Positions 8,650-18,452 of a stretch of DNA of 59,632 nt are shown in pieces; the first letter of the stretch is position 1; the number at the start of each line of letters is the position of its first letter. The DNA comes from Megasphaera cerevisiae DSM 20462 (GTDB taxonomy: Bacteria > Bacillota > Negativicutes > Veillonellales > Megasphaeraceae), in NCBI RefSeq assembly GCF_001045675.1, contig NZ_LEKT01000015.1:1-59632 (forward strand), written 5' to 3'. A program made the translations under genes and the position numbers. The notes under the pieces were generated by a model, which did no database searches, was not told the DNA's origin, and worked only from the letters and a program-made list of their open reading frames with translations.

Positions 8650-9882
8650 GTGAAAGATAAGAATGATGAACCAAGATGCAGTTTCTGCGGACGTCCGCAG
8701 AATGAAGTGCAGAAACTGATAGCCGGTCCGGGCGTGTATATTTGTGACGAATGTGTTACTGTGGCCCAGCATATTCTGGAAGAGGAAAATAGTGAAGGTT
8801 CTTCTGATTTTCAGCTGAAGGATCTGCCGACGCCCCAGCAAATTAAAAAGACGCTGGATGAATACGTTATTGGACAGGAAGCGGCAAAGAAAACTCTTTC
8901 TGTTGCTGTGTATAACCATTATAAGCGTCTTCAGACCAACAGTATTTCAGATGACGTGGAGCTGCAGAAATCTAATATTATTATGGTTGGCCCGACCGGC
9001 AGTGGTAAAACGCTGCTGGCTCAGACACTGGCCAGACTTCTTGACGTGCCTTTTGCTATTGCAGATGCGACAAGTCTTACTGAAGCCGGATACGTAGGGG
9101 AAGATGTGGAAAATTGTCTTCTCAAATTGATTCAGGCTGCAGATTATGATATCGCAAAGGCGGAACGGGGCATTATTTATATTGATGAAATCGACAAAAT
9201 AGCCCGCAAATCGGAAAATCCGTCCATTACGAGAGACGTTTCCGGCGAGGGGGTGCAGCAGGCGCTGTTGAAGATTCTTGAAGGCACCGTTGCAGGTGTT
9301 CCGCCGCAAGGTGGGCGCAAGCATCCGCATCAGGAAATGCTGCAGATTGATACGACCAATATCCTCTTTATTTGCGGCGGCGCGTTTGATGGCATCGATA
9401 AGACGATTCTGAATCGTACGATTGATAAGAATATGGGCTTTGGGGCTGAAATTCAGTCCAAGACGGAACGATCAATGGAAATGCTGTTCAAGGAAATTAT
9501 TCCGACAGATTTGCAGAAATTTGGCCTTATTCCGGAATTGATCGGACGTCTTCCCGTATTGGTAACTTTGAATCCGCTGGATGAAGAAGCCATGGTGCAT
9601 ATTCTGACAGAACCGAAAAATGCGTTGGTCAAGCAGTATCAAAAAATGCTTGACATGGATGACGTAGAACTGACGTTTACTCCAGAGGCGCTTCAGGCAA
9701 TCGCTAAAGAAGCGCTGCGGCGGAATACGGGGGCACGCGGTCTTCGTTCTATTATTGAACGCATCATGCTCAATGTTATGTTTGATGTTCCCAGCCGTAA
9801 GGATGTAAAAAAGTGTATTGTTACTGATGACTGTGTCTTGAATGGCAAAGAGCCTGAGATTGTATTAAAACAGGAAAATTGA
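8650..9882 (+). CDS. clpX: ATP-dependent protease ATP-binding subunit ClpX
   Basis: 410 residues with a GTG start behind AGGAGG at 8636-8641. The N-terminal zinc domain uses C10, C13, C32 and C35. Walker A is GPTGSGKT at 114-121, Walker B is near 175-180 (IIYIDE), and the pore loop is GYVG near 147-150. The ClpP-docking loop reads MGF at 262-264, where the canonical tripeptide is IGF. It unfolds tagged substrates for ClpP. It is co-transcribed with clpP and followed by a terminator-like hairpin. Confidence 0.97.
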   Translation: MKDKNDEPRCSFCGRPQNEVQKLIAGPGVYICDECVTVAQHILEEENSEGSSDFQLKDLPTPQQIKKTLDEYVIGQEAAKKTLSVAVYNHYKRLQTNSISDDVELQKSNIIMVGPTGSGKTLLAQTLARLLDVPFAIADATSLTEAGYVGEDVENCLLKLIQAADYDIAKAERGIIYIDEIDKIARKSENPSITRDVSGEGVQQALLKILEGTVAGVPPQGGRKHPHQEMLQIDTTNILFICGGAFDGIDKTILNRTIDKNMGFGAEIQSKTERSMEMLFKEIIPTDLQKFGLIPELIGRLPVLVTLNPLDEEAMVHILTEPKNALVKQYQKMLDMDDVELTFTPEALQAIAKEALRRNTGARGLRSIIERIMLNVMFDVPSRKDVKKCIVTDDCVLNGKEPEIVLKQEN

Positions 9883-9896
9883 TGATATAAATTAAT

Positions 9897-9935
9897 AAAA
9901 CTCATTTCTCGTAATTAGAAATGAGTTTTATTTTT
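9897..9935 (+). terminator. Terminator-like hairpin between clpX and lon
   Basis: AAAACTCATTTCT and AGAAATGAGTTTT form a 13-bp perfect stem with a 7-nt loop and a T-rich 3' flank. Only about 20 nt separate it from the lon ATG, so it may act as a partial terminator or attenuator. Confidence 0.75.
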
Positions 9936-9954
9936 ACTAAAGAAGGTGAAACGT

Positions 9955-12270
9955 ATGGATGAAAATTCAATTATTTCAATGCCCTTTATTCCGTTGCGAG
10001 GTATTGTTGTATATCCTAATTTATTGAGCCATATTGATGTGGGGCGCGAAAAATCATTGGCAGCTATTGATTACGCCATGGAACATGACCGTTTTCTTAT
10101 CGTATCCGCTCAAATTGATGAAAATGAGGATGAGCCCGGATTTGATGATGTATATCAAACAGGGACGCTTGTCAAAATTCAACAGCTCTTGCGGCTGCCC
10201 GGCGGGCTGGTTCGTGTTCTTGTTGATGGTATTTCACGCGTTCAGATGCAGGGCTTTTCTGAAAAAAAAGATTATTTAGAGGTAGCGGCAGTTAAACTGG
10301 ACGATATTAGTACGGACAGCAAAAAAGAAGAAGCCCTGCGCAGGCTTATCTTCAAAAGAGCTTCTGAATGGCTGGAAACGATGCGCAATAATGAAGAGGT
10401 GCTGGAAAAAGCGCGGTCTATTGATACTCCGGGGGTATTGGCAGATTTTGTTGTGTCGCAGCTGCCGCTGCGGCTGATTATTCGGCAGCAGATTTTGGAA
10501 ATGACGGAACTAATGGGTCGGCTTCATCGTGTGGCGGCCCTTTTGGATACGGAAGTGGAAATTGCGAATCTGGAATCAGAACTCAATATAGAAGTTCGGG
10601 GCAAGATGGACCAGCAGCAAAAAGAATATTATCTTCGTGAAAAAATTAAGGCCATTCATCATGAATTGGGAGATAAAATAGATAAAGATACGGAAGTTGA
10701 AGAACTACGGCAGAAAATTCTTAAAATGAAGCTTGCTAAATCAACAGAAGCATCTCTTTTGAAAGAAGTCGACCGTTTGGATTCTATGCCTCCTATGATG
10801 GCTGAATCAGCTATTATTCGGACGTATTTGGATTGGGCGATGGCGCTTCCATGGAAAAAAGAAACAAAAGACCGCTTGAATTTAGCAGAGGCACAGCGTG
10901 TTCTCGATGAAGATCATTATGGGCTGGAAAAAGTAAAAGAACGAATTGTTGAATATCTGGCAGTCAAACAGCTGACGAAGCAGCTAAAGGGGCCTATTCT
11001 GTGTTTTGTCGGCCCCCCGGGAACGGGTAAGACAAGTATTGCCCGCTCTATTGCCAGAGCGATGAATCGGAAATATGTGCGTATTTCATTAGGCGGCGTT
11101 CGTGACGAGGCGGAGATCAGAGGGCATCGCCGGACTTATATTGGGGCGCTGCCGGGACGTATCATATCGGGGATGAAACAGGCTGGTGTGAAAAATCCTG
11201 TATTTCTTCTGGATGAAGTGGATAAAATGACATCCGATATGAGGGGAGATCCTTCATCTGCGCTGTTGGAAGTACTGGATCCGGAACAAAATAATTCATT
11301 CAGCGATCATTTTATTGAAATTCCGTTTGACTTGTCCAAGGTTTTTTGGATTACTACCGCAAATGTGATCAGCGATATTCCACGCCCTTTGCTGGATAGA
11401 ATGGAAATCATTGACTTTACCAGCTATACGGAAGAAGAAAAGGTGCAGATTGCTAAACGCTATCTTGTACCGAAGCAAATTAAAGAAAACGGTATTAAAA
11501 TCAATCAGGCAAAATTTTCTGATACTGTCCTTCGTCATATTATTCAAGGATATACCCGCGAATCAGGTGTTCGTACTCTGGAAAAGACTATTGGGACGGT
11601 TTGCCGTAAAATTGGCAAGTCTATTCTTCTTCAGGCAGATAAACCCATTACGGTTTCTGTCAAAAATTTGGAAACCTTACTGGGACCTATTAAATTTTTG
11701 CCGTCAAAAATTAATAAGGATGATGAGGTCGGAATCGTTACAGGTCTGGCATGGACACAGGTAGGCGGCGAGGTTTTGGAAACGGAGGCAGTAGCCGTTA
11801 AAGGCAAAGGGAATCTGCTGCTGACCGGGCAGCTTGGCGATGTTATGAAGGAATCGGCAGAGGCTGGCATGACATATATCCGACGCCGTGCAGATGTTTT
11901 AGGGCTTCCCGATGACTTTTATTCCCAATTGGATATGCATATTCATCTTCCTGAAGGGGCTATTCCCAAAGATGGTCCGTCTGCCGGTATTACGATGGCG
12001 ACGGCTTTAGCCTCGGCGCTGACCGGTAAGGCTGTGCGGCATGATGTGGCTATGACCGGCGAAATCACGCTGCGCGGCATCGTGCTGCCTGTAGGGGGCA
12101 TTAAAGAAAAGGTCATTGCAGCACATCGGGCGGGGATTAAAAAAATTCTTCTGCCGGAGGAAAATAAGCGGGACATGGCAGATGTGCCGCAATCTGTCAA
12201 AGATAGTGTGACCTTTGTCTTTGTGCATGATATGGATGAAGTACTGGAACAGGCACTGGTGAAGCTCTGA
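9955..12270 (+). CDS. lon: ATP-dependent protease Lon, LonA type
   Basis: 771 residues. The N-terminal LAN substrate-binding domain and coiled coil occupy roughly 1-310. The AAA+ domain with Walker A GPPGTGKT and [17 protein letters not shown] follows. The C-terminal protease domain has the catalytic dyad S676 (PKDGPSAG) and K719 (GGIKEK). The start is the ATG at 9955 behind AGAAGGTG; a GTG at 9946 in the same frame overlaps that site. The stop codon overlaps the ATG of engB by one base, a common lon-engB pairing. Confidence 0.96.
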   Translation: MDENSIISMPFIPLRGIVVYPNLLSHIDVGREKSLAAIDYAMEHDRFLIVSAQIDENEDEPGFDDVYQTGTLVKIQQLLRLPGGLVRVLVDGISRVQMQGFSEKKDYLEVAAVKLDDISTDSKKEEALRRLIFKRASEWLETMRNNEEVLEKARSIDTPGVLADFVVSQLPLRLIIRQQILEMTELMGRLHRVAALLDTEVEIANLESELNIEVRGKMDQQQKEYYLREKIKAIHHELGDKIDKDTEVEELRQKILKMKLAKSTEASLLKEVDRLDSMPPMMAESAIIRTYLDWAMALPWKKETKDRLNLAEAQRVLDEDHYGLEKVKERIVEYLAVKQLTKQLKGPILCFVGPPGTGKTSIARSIARAMNRKYVRISLGGVRDEAEIRGHRRTYIGALPGRIISGMKQAGVKNPVFLLDEVDKMTSDMRGDPSSALLEVLDPEQNNSFSDHFIEIPFDLSKVFWITTANVISDIPRPLLDRMEIIDFTSYTEEEKVQIAKRYLVPKQIKENGIKINQAKFSDTVLRHIIQGYTRESGVRTLEKTIGTVCRKIGKSILLQADKPITVSVKNLETLLGPIKFLPSKINKDDEVGIVTGLAWTQVGGEVLETEAVAVKGKGNLLLTGQLGDVMKESAEAGMTYIRRRADVLGLPDDFYSQLDMHIHLPEGAIPKDGPSAGITMATALASALTGKAVRHDVAMTGEITLRGIVLPVGGIKEKVIAAHRAGIKKILLPEENKRDMADVPQSVKDSVTFVFVHDMDEVLEQALVKL

Positions 12271-12902
12271 TGACCCGTGACTTACAGATTATTAATCCTA
12301 AGTATGTCGCATCTGCCGTACGAAAGGATCAGTATCCGGAACTTTCTTTGCCGGAGATCGCTTTTTTAGGACGGTCCAATGTAGGAAAGTCAAGCCTGAT
12401 CAATTCACTATGCAATCAGCGAGGTTTGGCCCGGGTGAGCGGTGAACCGGGAAAAACGCAGACTATCAATTTCTTCAGCGCAGAGATCAGAGAAAAGGAT
12501 CATGATGAAGTAATGCGCACCCCCTTGTGTCTGGTTGATCTTCCCGGTTACGGCTTTGCTCGTGCCGGTGGAAAAAAAAGGCAGATGTGGAGCAGCTTTA
12601 TCAGCGAATATATTACCAGCTCGCCTCGTTTGCGGATGTTATGCCTGCTTATTGATCTGCGTCATCCCGGTCTTGCTATCGATGGGCAGGCTTATGATTG
12701 GCTGGCTGCCAGCGGCGTCCATTTACAGATTATCGGTACAAAGTCGGATAAATTGAAATCAAATGAAAAAAAGAAAAATCTTGCGATATTAGATGCAATG
12801 TTTCCGGCAGACAGCAGCGCTGTTGCTTACTCTGCACTTAAAAAAGAGGGACGGGAAGTCCTTTTGGAACGATTTATCAATACTATTGCAGATGCAGAAT
12901 AG
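12270..12902 (+). CDS. engB: Ribosome biogenesis GTP-binding protein YsxC/EngB
   Basis: 210 residues, a single TRAFAC GTPase domain. G1 is GRSNVGKSS at 34-42. The switch region [13 protein letters not shown]3 DLPGYGFA and G4 TKSD are all present. It acts in assembly of the large ribosomal subunit. It has no separate ribosome binding site and starts on the last base of the lon stop codon, so it depends on translational coupling. Confidence 0.96.
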   Translation: MTRDLQIINPKYVASAVRKDQYPELSLPEIAFLGRSNVGKSSLINSLCNQRGLARVSGEPGKTQTINFFSAEIREKDHDEVMRTPLCLVDLPGYGFARAGGKKRQMWSSFISEYITSSPRLRMLCLLIDLRHPGLAIDGQAYDWLAASGVHLQIIGTKSDKLKSNEKKKNLAILDAMFPADSSAVAYSALKKEGREVLLERFINTIADAE

Positions 12903-12913
12903 AGGTTTTTCTG

Positions 12914-12947
12914 TCCGGTATTCTCTGGGAATGCCGGATTTTTTTTT
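12914..12947 (+). terminator. Intrinsic terminator after engB
   Basis: TCCGGTATTC pairs with GGAATGCCGGA, with one G-T pair, followed by nine T. Confidence 0.8.
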
Positions 12948-13006
12948 AGAGGTCAGTGCCAAGTAATTCTATTCCTTTAAAAATACTGGAAAGTTGATGG
13001 TGTTTT

Positions 13007-13015
13007 TGTTATAAT
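13007..13015 (+). promoter_or_regulatory. Extended -10 promoter of the thioredoxin gene
   Basis: TGtTATAAT is an extended -10 element 45 nt upstream of the start codon. No matching -35 box is visible. Confidence 0.5.
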
Positions 13016-13059
13016 AAATTTGATTATAAAGAGGCGGTTACAGGAGGAAGGGCGTAACG

Positions 13060-13395
13060 ATGACACTCATTTCAGTAGAAAATGATGCTGATTTTTCACT
13101 TCAGGTAATGCATAAAACCGGAATCGTCATGGTTTATTTTTGGGCACCATGGTGTGAACCATGCAAAATGATCCGTTCAGAAATTCAAAATGCCGCGCAA
13201 CGTTTTGAAGGTAAGGTAAGCATTGTCAATGTAAACGTGGATACTGCTAAATCAATTGCCGAAACGTATGAAATTATGGCAGTGCCTACTCTGCTTTTTT
13301 TTGAAGATGGTCAGCCGATCAAGCGAATTATCGGATATGCTTCGCAGGGTGAAATCGAAAGCTTTTTGGCGGCGTTAATGGATTGTAATACGTAA
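13060..13395 (+). CDS. trxA: Thioredoxin
   Basis: 111 residues, one thioredoxin fold. The redox motif reads W31-C32-E33-P34-C35, so Glu replaces the usual Gly between the cysteines. The cis-Pro loop is VPT (MAVPTLLFF). It lacks a signal peptide and acts in the cytoplasm as a disulfide reductase. AGGAGG precedes the ATG. It stands alone between a terminator and the next promoter. The non-canonical CEPC motif could shift its redox potential, so it may be a specialised thioredoxin rather than the main one. Confidence 0.85.
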   Translation: MTLISVENDADFSLQVMHKTGIVMVYFWAPWCEPCKMIRSEIQNAAQRFEGKVSIVNVNVDTAKSIAETYEIMAVPTLLFFEDGQPIKRIIGYASQGEIESFLAALMDCNT

Positions 13396-13431
13396 ACCAG
13401 AAATGTAAGGCAGCTATGCAACCGGCTTTTT

Positions 13432-13461
13432 TTGACAGTAAAAACGTAGGGATGGTATAAT
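13432..13461 (+). promoter_or_regulatory. Consensus promoter of the glycosyltransferase gene
   Basis: TTGACA at 13432-13437 and TATAAT at 13456-13461 are both perfect, 18 nt apart. The start site should fall near 13468, which excludes the in-frame GTG at 13467 as a normal start codon. Confidence 0.8.
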
Positions 13462-13496
13462 AAACAGTGGAACGATTTGATTTGAAAGACCAAAAA

Positions 13497-14423
13497 ATGT
13501 TGTCTGTTGTTGTTCCTGTGTATAATGAACAGCTGAATATTGAAAAATTTTATGAAGAAGTAACCAGGGCGATACAGTCAATTAACATGAACTATGAAAT
13601 TATTTTTGTGGATGATGGATCCAGAGATTCAACACCGTTGTTGCTGAGCCGTCTGACACAGCAGGATGATCATGTGCGGGCGTTTATTTTAGCTCGTAAT
13701 TTCGGGCACCAGCTGGCAATTACCTGTGGCATGGATCATGCCGCAGGGGATGCGGTCATTACCATGGATGGTGATTTACAGCATCCGCCGGTGATGATTC
13801 CGGATTTAGTGCAGAAATGGCGGGAAGGCTATGATGTTGTGCAAACAGTACGCCAAGCGACAGATGATGCAGATTTTTTTAAGAAAACAACGTCTAAGTG
13901 GTATTATAAGCTGCTGAATGCTGTTTCGCCGGTTCACATTACTCCCGGAGGATCTGATTTCCGGTTAGTGGATAAACGAGTAATGGAAACGTTTAAATTA
14001 TTCCGTGAACATGACCGGTTTATTCGCGGAATGATCGGAGGTATTGGATATAAGCAGACTTCTATTTCTTTTATTGCCCCTAAGCGATTTGCCGGCCAAT
14101 CAAAATTTTCTGTCCGTAAGATGATGCATTTTGCCTTAGATGGCATTACTGCATACTCTAAAATCCCGTTGCGTATTTCTTTTTATGTCGGTATGGTGAG
14201 CGGTTTTTTCAGCGTTCTTATGATATTGCACGTTTTATACTGTGATTTCATGGGTGAGGCGACACCCGGCTGGACAACGACGATGGTCGTTGTTTGCCTT
14301 TTAGGCGGGCTGCAGCTTATTTTTATCGGTGTTATAGGAGAATACATTGGACGCATATTCGAAGAGGTAAAACAGCGTCCGCTATATTGGCTGCGGGCAG
14401 AGCTTGGTAAAAATAAAAAATGA
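13497..14423 (+). CDS. Family 2 glycosyltransferase with C-terminal membrane helices (DPM1/ArnC/GtrB-like)
   Basis: 308 residues. The GT-A domain shows SVVVPVYNE at the N-terminus, VDDGSRDST as the nucleotide-binding acidic motif, and MDGDLQHPP as the metal-binding DxD-like motif. Two membrane segments near the C-terminus (SFYVGMVSGFFSVLMILHVL and a second after TPGW) resemble enzymes that move a sugar to undecaprenyl phosphate. I chose the ATG at 13497 because the consensus promoter places transcription start at about 13468, leaving a leader of about 28 nt. The sugar and acceptor cannot be told. A c-di-AMP riboswitch follows. Confidence 0.88.
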   Translation: MLSVVVPVYNEQLNIEKFYEEVTRAIQSINMNYEIIFVDDGSRDSTPLLLSRLTQQDDHVRAFILARNFGHQLAITCGMDHAAGDAVITMDGDLQHPPVMIPDLVQKWREGYDVVQTVRQATDDADFFKKTTSKWYYKLLNAVSPVHITPGGSDFRLVDKRVMETFKLFREHDRFIRGMIGGIGYKQTSISFIAPKRFAGQSKFSVRKMMHFALDGITAYSKIPLRISFYVGMVSGFFSVLMILHVLYCDFMGEATPGWTTTMVVVCLLGGLQLIFIGVIGEYIGRIFEEVKQRPLYWLRAELGKNKK

Positions 14424-14443
14424 AGAAAGCACACAGAAAAGAA

Positions 14444-14548
14444 AAGTCGAATCCTTGTAAAGGGTACGGGGGATCCAATCTTTTGGGGTGAATCCAATGT
14501 ATTTGGAAGGCTGTCTTCAGCCTAACCCGTCAGTTAACCTCGGAGACA
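14444..14548 (+). promoter_or_regulatory. c-di-AMP riboswitch (ydaO/yuaA type)
   Basis: Conserved blocks are present in order: GTCGAATCC, GGGGTGAATCC, GAAGG and AACCCGTCAGTTAACCTCGGAGAC. The gene downstream is an NlpC/P60 wall hydrolase, the classic partner of this class. No terminator stem lies between aptamer and gene; the ribosome binding site GAGGAG begins at 14551, 3 nt after the aptamer. Control at the level of translation is therefore likely. High c-di-AMP is known to turn this class off. Confidence 0.9.
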
Positions 14549-14561
14549 GAGAGGAGCTTTT

Positions 14562-15323
14562 ATGTGGAAACAAGTAGGCAGAGTTTTTTTAGTGGCAGTC
14601 GTATTGCTGATGACGGTGGTTCCTGTCGGTGCTGCCTCTGCGTATTATACGGTGGGGAGCAAGGGAGATGAGGTGCTGCTCATTCAGCAGCAGCTCCGCA
14701 AGTTGGGCTATAATGTCAAGGCTAATGGTATGTTTTCCAAGGATACAGCCAAGACTGTATCTAAATTTCAGGCTGACAAGAAAATTCAGGTAAGCGGTAA
14801 CGTAGGTGGCTGGACGTATTATCTTCTGACAGGAAAACGGAATCTTTTACCGAAGGATACTCCTAAAAAAGACAGTCGGCAAAGTCTGGATAATCGGTAT
14901 ACCGATAATTCTCTTTCGGCAAGATATACCAAAGTGAAACAATTTGATGGTAACGACCGTATTGGTAATAACTTGGTATCTTCTGCATATCGTTTTTTGG
15001 GAGTACCTTATGTGTTTGGCGGCAATACCCCTGACGGGTTTGATTGTTCTGGTTTTACCAAATATGTATTTTCCCATAACGGTATTAAATTACCACGTAT
15101 GGCAGATGAACAGTACCGAATCGGAAATAATGTGTCGCGTAGGGAACTTATACCGGGAGATTTGGTCTTTTTTACTACGTATGAACCAGGCGTATCCCAT
15201 ACAGGAATTTATGTGGGTGATGGCAATTTTATCAGTGCGACAACCAGCAGCGGTATTCGAGTAGACAGCCTGAACAGCGGATATTGGTCTTCTCACTACG
15301 TTGGTGCTAAAAGAGTCAGGTAA
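14562..15323 (+). CDS. Peptidoglycan hydrolase: PG-binding domain plus NlpC/P60 endopeptidase
   Basis: 253 residues. A signal peptide covers about 1-27 (hydrophobic core VFLVAVVLLMTVV, Ala-rich end). Residues 30-95 form a PG_binding_1 domain (GDEVLLIQQQLRKLGYNV). Residues 135-253 form the NlpC/P60 domain with C162 in DCSGFTKYVF and H213 in VSHTGIYVGDG. It should cut stem peptides in the periplasmic wall. The gene is preceded by a c-di-AMP riboswitch, linking wall cleavage to osmotic signalling. GAGGAG precedes the ATG. Confidence 0.93.
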   Translation: MWKQVGRVFLVAVVLLMTVVPVGAASAYYTVGSKGDEVLLIQQQLRKLGYNVKANGMFSKDTAKTVSKFQADKKIQVSGNVGGWTYYLLTGKRNLLPKDTPKKDSRQSLDNRYTDNSLSARYTKVKQFDGNDRIGNNLVSSAYRFLGVPYVFGGNTPDGFDCSGFTKYVFSHNGIKLPRMADEQYRIGNNVSRRELIPGDLVFFTTYEPGVSHTGIYVGDGNFISATTSSGIRVDSLNSGYWSSHYVGAKRVR

Positions 15324-15336
15324 GCATAGCGCGTTG

Positions 15337-15439
15337 TGGCTAGTGAGCAGTGGTCAGTAATGTCTGTTTTTACAAAACGGCAGATGACTGTCCGGTTCTT
15401 GCTAGCCATTCCTTATGAAATAAAATTTCGTAAGGAATG
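15337..15439. repeat. Compound inverted repeat, possible dispersed palindromic element
   Basis: The outer arms TGGCTAG (15337-15343) and CTAGCCA (15402-15408) enclose CAGT/ACTG, TCTG/CAGA and TTTT/AAAA pairs, giving an imperfect hairpin of about 72 bp. It abuts a second, nearly perfect hairpin, CATTCCTTATGAAAT (15407-15421) with ATTTCGTAAGGAATG (15425-15439). Neither ends in a T-run. A related CTAG-ended inverted repeat occurs at 53328-53398. Confidence 0.6.
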
Positions 15440-15462
15440 AGGGAAAAGCATAGGTCAAAAGG

Positions 15463-15492
15463 TTGCCCAACAAGGCCTGAAGAGCGTATAAT
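15463..15492 (+). promoter_or_regulatory. Promoter of alaS
   Basis: TTGCCC at 15463-15468 and a perfect TATAAT at 15487-15492 are 18 nt apart, leaving a leader of about 35 nt. No T-box sequence lies between promoter and gene. Confidence 0.6.
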
Positions 15493-15531
15493 TTTCCCAG
15501 AATGCGAAAGAAATTTAGAGGGAGTGTTATG

Positions 15532-18141
15532 ATGAAGTATATGACGGGTAATGAAATTCGCAAAGCGTATTTGCAATTTTTCAAAAGCAAGGAACATTTG
15601 ATTTTGCACAGTTTTCCCTTGATCCCCCAAAACGATCCGAGTCTTTTGCTTATTGGTGCCGGAATGGCACCACTGAAGCCTTATTTTACGGGTAAGCTTG
15701 TGCCGCCGTCATATCGTGTGACAACAAGCCAAAAGTGTATTCGTACCGGTGATATTGACAATGTCGGACGTACTGCGCGTCATCATACATTCTTTGAAAT
15801 GCTGGGAAATTTTTCCTTTGGAGATTATTTTAAAAAAGAAGCTATTTCCTGGGCTTGGGAATTTTTGACGAAGGTTTTGGAACTTGATCCGGATAAGCTA
15901 TATGTTACGATTTATCCCGATGACACGGAAGCATATGAGTATTGGCATACTATGATTGGACTGGCTGATGAACGCATTTTCAAATTTGAAGATAATTTTT
16001 GGGAAATAGGAGAAGGCCCCTGCGGGCCGGACAGTGAAATATTTTATGATTTGGGAGCAGAACGAGGTTGTGGTGAACCGACTTGTACTGTTGGCTGTGA
16101 CTGTGACCGGTATCTTGAAATATGGAATCTTGTCTTTACACAGTTTAATCGTACAAAAGATGGTAAATATACGCCGTTAGCTAAGAAAAATATTGATACG
16201 GGCGCTGGGTTGGAACGATTGGCCTCCGTGATTCAACAAAAAGAGTCCAACTTTGAGACTGATTTGATTTTCCCGATTATTGAGCAGGTTCTTTTGCTCT
16301 GTCGGGGAGATTATGCGGATCCGCAGCAGAAGGTAGCTACCAAGGTTATTGCAGACCATATCCGGGCTATTACGGTAATGATCAGCGACGGTATTCTGCC
16401 GTCTAATGAGGGCCGGGGATATGTACTGCGCCGTATTTTGCGGCGTGCCGTACGTTTCGGACGATTGCTGGGGATTGAAGGTCTTTTTTTGAGCAGTCTT
16501 GTCGATACGGTTATTTCCATTTTAGGAGAAGCCTATCCAGAGCTTCACGAACACGAGGATTTGATTAAAAAAGTCATTGATACGGAGGAAAAGCAATTTG
16601 GAGCAACCTTGATCCAAGGGATAGAATTATTAGATGAAATGATAGCGGCGGCAGGATCAGCTAAGGCATTGTCTGGAAAGGATGTATTCAAGCTATATGA
16701 TACATTCGGGTTTCCTGTCGAGCTGACTGAAGAAATTGCCGGAGAAAAGGGCATAACCATAGATAAAACGGAATTTGAAACGGCTATGAAGAAACAGCAG
16801 GACCGGGCCCGTGCAGCACGAGCAGATGTATCGGCTAAGGTGGTTACGCCGGATACGACAGGGCTGGAGCAGTCTAAGCTGGTCAATGATCCGGCGGCTG
16901 TTAACGCGACTGTGGCCATGTTGGGAAAAGACGGTGCGGAAATCAGGGAGGCCCATGACGGAGAGACGATTACGGTTATACTTGATATCAATCCATTTCA
17001 TCCTGAAGGCGGCGGTCAGCTGGGAGATACAGGCATTCTGACTGGCTCTGAGGGCAAGGCAGCGGTTACCGATGCCAAAGTATTGCCAAACGGTCTTGTT
17101 TATCTGATTGCTACAATTACGGAAGGTGTTATACACACGGGAGATGTGTTGGGTATAGCTGTTGATAAAGAACGCAATCTGGCATTAGCCCGTAATCATA
17201 CGGCGACGCATTTACTGCAGGCCGCGCTCCGCAAGGTACTGGGGAACCATGTTAATCAGGCGGGATCTCTTGTCACACCCGACCGGCTCCGATTTGATTT
17301 TACGCATTTTTCACCGGTTACGCGAGATGAATTGGAACATGTGGAACAGCTGGTTAATGCTGAAATCCTTAAAAACATTCCGGTGACAATTGAGGAAATG
17401 TCAATTGATGAGGCCAGAAAAAAGGGAGCGATGGCTCTTTTTGGCGAAAAATACGGTGATGTAGTGCGCGTTGTGTCTGTGAATTCGTTCAGTTGTGAAC
17501 TCTGCGGCGGCTCTCATGTCAATACGACAGCGGTGATCGGCACCTTCCGAATTCTTTCGGAAACGGGGACGGGAACCGGTGTGCGCCGTATTGAAGCGGT
17601 AACCGGAGCAGCAGCACTGCAGCAGGCCTGTCAAGACGCAGCCGCGTTATTGCGGACAGCGGCTATGCTTAAAACTAAGGTAGAAGATGTGCCAGAAAAA
17701 GTCCAAATTGTATTGGCCCAGCTGAAAGACGCGGAAAAGGAACTGCAGCAGTTGAAGAAGGCAGCATCCTTGTCGGATATGGATATGATTTTAGCATCGC
17801 AGGAAAATATCGGCGGCGTACCTGTCGTCGCGGCATCAGCCCAGACCGACTCAATGGATGGCCTGCGCGAATTGGCAGATGCTGTCATGGATAAAGTAGG
17901 CGGTGGCGTTATTCTTTTGGGAACGGCAACAGGAGATAAAGTTCATTTTGTTTGCAAGGTTGCCAAGGCGGATACAAAAAAAGGACTTCATGCCGGAAAA
18001 ATTATTAAGGCGGCAGCCCAGGCTGCCGGCGGCAATGGTGGCGGACGTCCGGACATGGCGCAGGCCGGCGGGAAAGACCCCGGGAAACTGCCAGATGCTC
18101 TGGAAGCCGGTAAACACGCGGTTTGTGAATTATTAGGATAA
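15532..18141 (+). CDS. alaS: Alanyl-tRNA synthetase
   Basis: 869 residues, typical length. The N-terminal class II catalytic domain (HHTFFEMLGNFSFGDYFKKEA) is followed by the tRNA-recognition domain, the editing domain with NHTATHLLQ and CELCGGSH zinc ligands, and the C-terminal C-Ala domain. The start is ATG 15532 or the adjacent ATG 15529, both behind GAGGGAG; an upstream in-frame ATG at 15502 lies before that site. It heads the conserved Firmicute cluster alaS-ireB-ruvX-yrzB. Confidence 0.97.
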   Translation: MKYMTGNEIRKAYLQFFKSKEHLILHSFPLIPQNDPSLLLIGAGMAPLKPYFTGKLVPPSYRVTTSQKCIRTGDIDNVGRTARHHTFFEMLGNFSFGDYFKKEAISWAWEFLTKVLELDPDKLYVTIYPDDTEAYEYWHTMIGLADERIFKFEDNFWEIGEGPCGPDSEIFYDLGAERGCGEPTCTVGCDCDRYLEIWNLVFTQFNRTKDGKYTPLAKKNIDTGAGLERLASVIQQKESNFETDLIFPIIEQVLLLCRGDYADPQQKVATKVIADHIRAITVMISDGILPSNEGRGYVLRRILRRAVRFGRLLGIEGLFLSSLVDTVISILGEAYPELHEHEDLIKKVIDTEEKQFGATLIQGIELLDEMIAAAGSAKALSGKDVFKLYDTFGFPVELTEEIAGEKGITIDKTEFETAMKKQQDRARAARADVSAKVVTPDTTGLEQSKLVNDPAAVNATVAMLGKDGAEIREAHDGETITVILDINPFHPEGGGQLGDTGILTGSEGKAAVTDAKVLPNGLVYLIATITEGVIHTGDVLGIAVDKERNLALARNHTATHLLQAALRKVLGNHVNQAGSLVTPDRLRFDFTHFSPVTRDELEHVEQLVNAEILKNIPVTIEEMSIDEARKKGAMALFGEKYGDVVRVVSVNSFSCELCGGSHVNTTAVIGTFRILSETGTGTGVRRIEAVTGAAALQQACQDAAALLRTAAMLKTKVEDVPEKVQIVLAQLKDAEKELQQLKKAASLSDMDMILASQENIGGVPVVAASAQTDSMDGLRELADAVMDKVGGGVILLGTATGDKVHFVCKVAKADTKKGLHAGKIIKAAAQAAGGNGGGRPDMAQAGGKDPGKLPDALEAGKHAVCELLG

Positions 18142-18186
18142 ATTAACTCTTTTTGACCAGCAGGTCTTATCAAAGGACGTGATTAC

Positions 18187-18447
18187 ATGGCAGTAAATGA
18201 TGAAACGATGATTATGCAAAACAGAAACGAAGAACAGACTGTTGCATCCATGATATTGGAAGATGTATATCATGCATTGGAAGAAAAAGGATATAATCCG
18301 GTCAACCAGATTGTAGGCTATCTGCTCTCCGGGGATCCCACGTATATTACCAGCCATAATAATGCCCGCAGCAATATCAGACGCATTGAACGGGATGAAC
18401 TGATCGAAGAGCTGGTACGTTCATATGTCAAGCAACGGGGATTGTAG
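18187..18447 (+). CDS. ireB: IreB family regulatory phosphoprotein (UPF0297)
   Basis: 86 residues matching the IreB/YrzL family throughout ([48 protein letters not shown]). In Enterococcus the family is a substrate of the Ser/Thr kinase IreK and tunes cell-wall synthesis. The N-terminus contains Thr residues as in characterised members. Its position between alaS and ruvX is conserved. Confidence 0.93.
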   Translation: MAVNDETMIMQNRNEEQTVASMILEDVYHALEEKGYNPVNQIVGYLLSGDPTYITSHNNARSNIRRIERDELIEELVRSYVKQRGL

Positions 18448-18452
18448 CATAT

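Noticed and set aside
8173-8919. Open frame of 248 codons on the - strand across clpP-clpX
   Set aside because: Antisense shadow of two conserved genes with no protein-like features.
13467-13496. GTG 13467 as start of the glycosyltransferase
   Set aside because: The consensus promoter at 13432-13461 puts the transcript start at about 13468, after the GTG, and there is no ribosome binding site before it.
15324-15531. Possible T-box or riboswitch for alaS
   Set aside because: No GGTGGTACCGCG-like core is present, and the alaS promoter lies downstream of the hairpins, so they are not in its leader.
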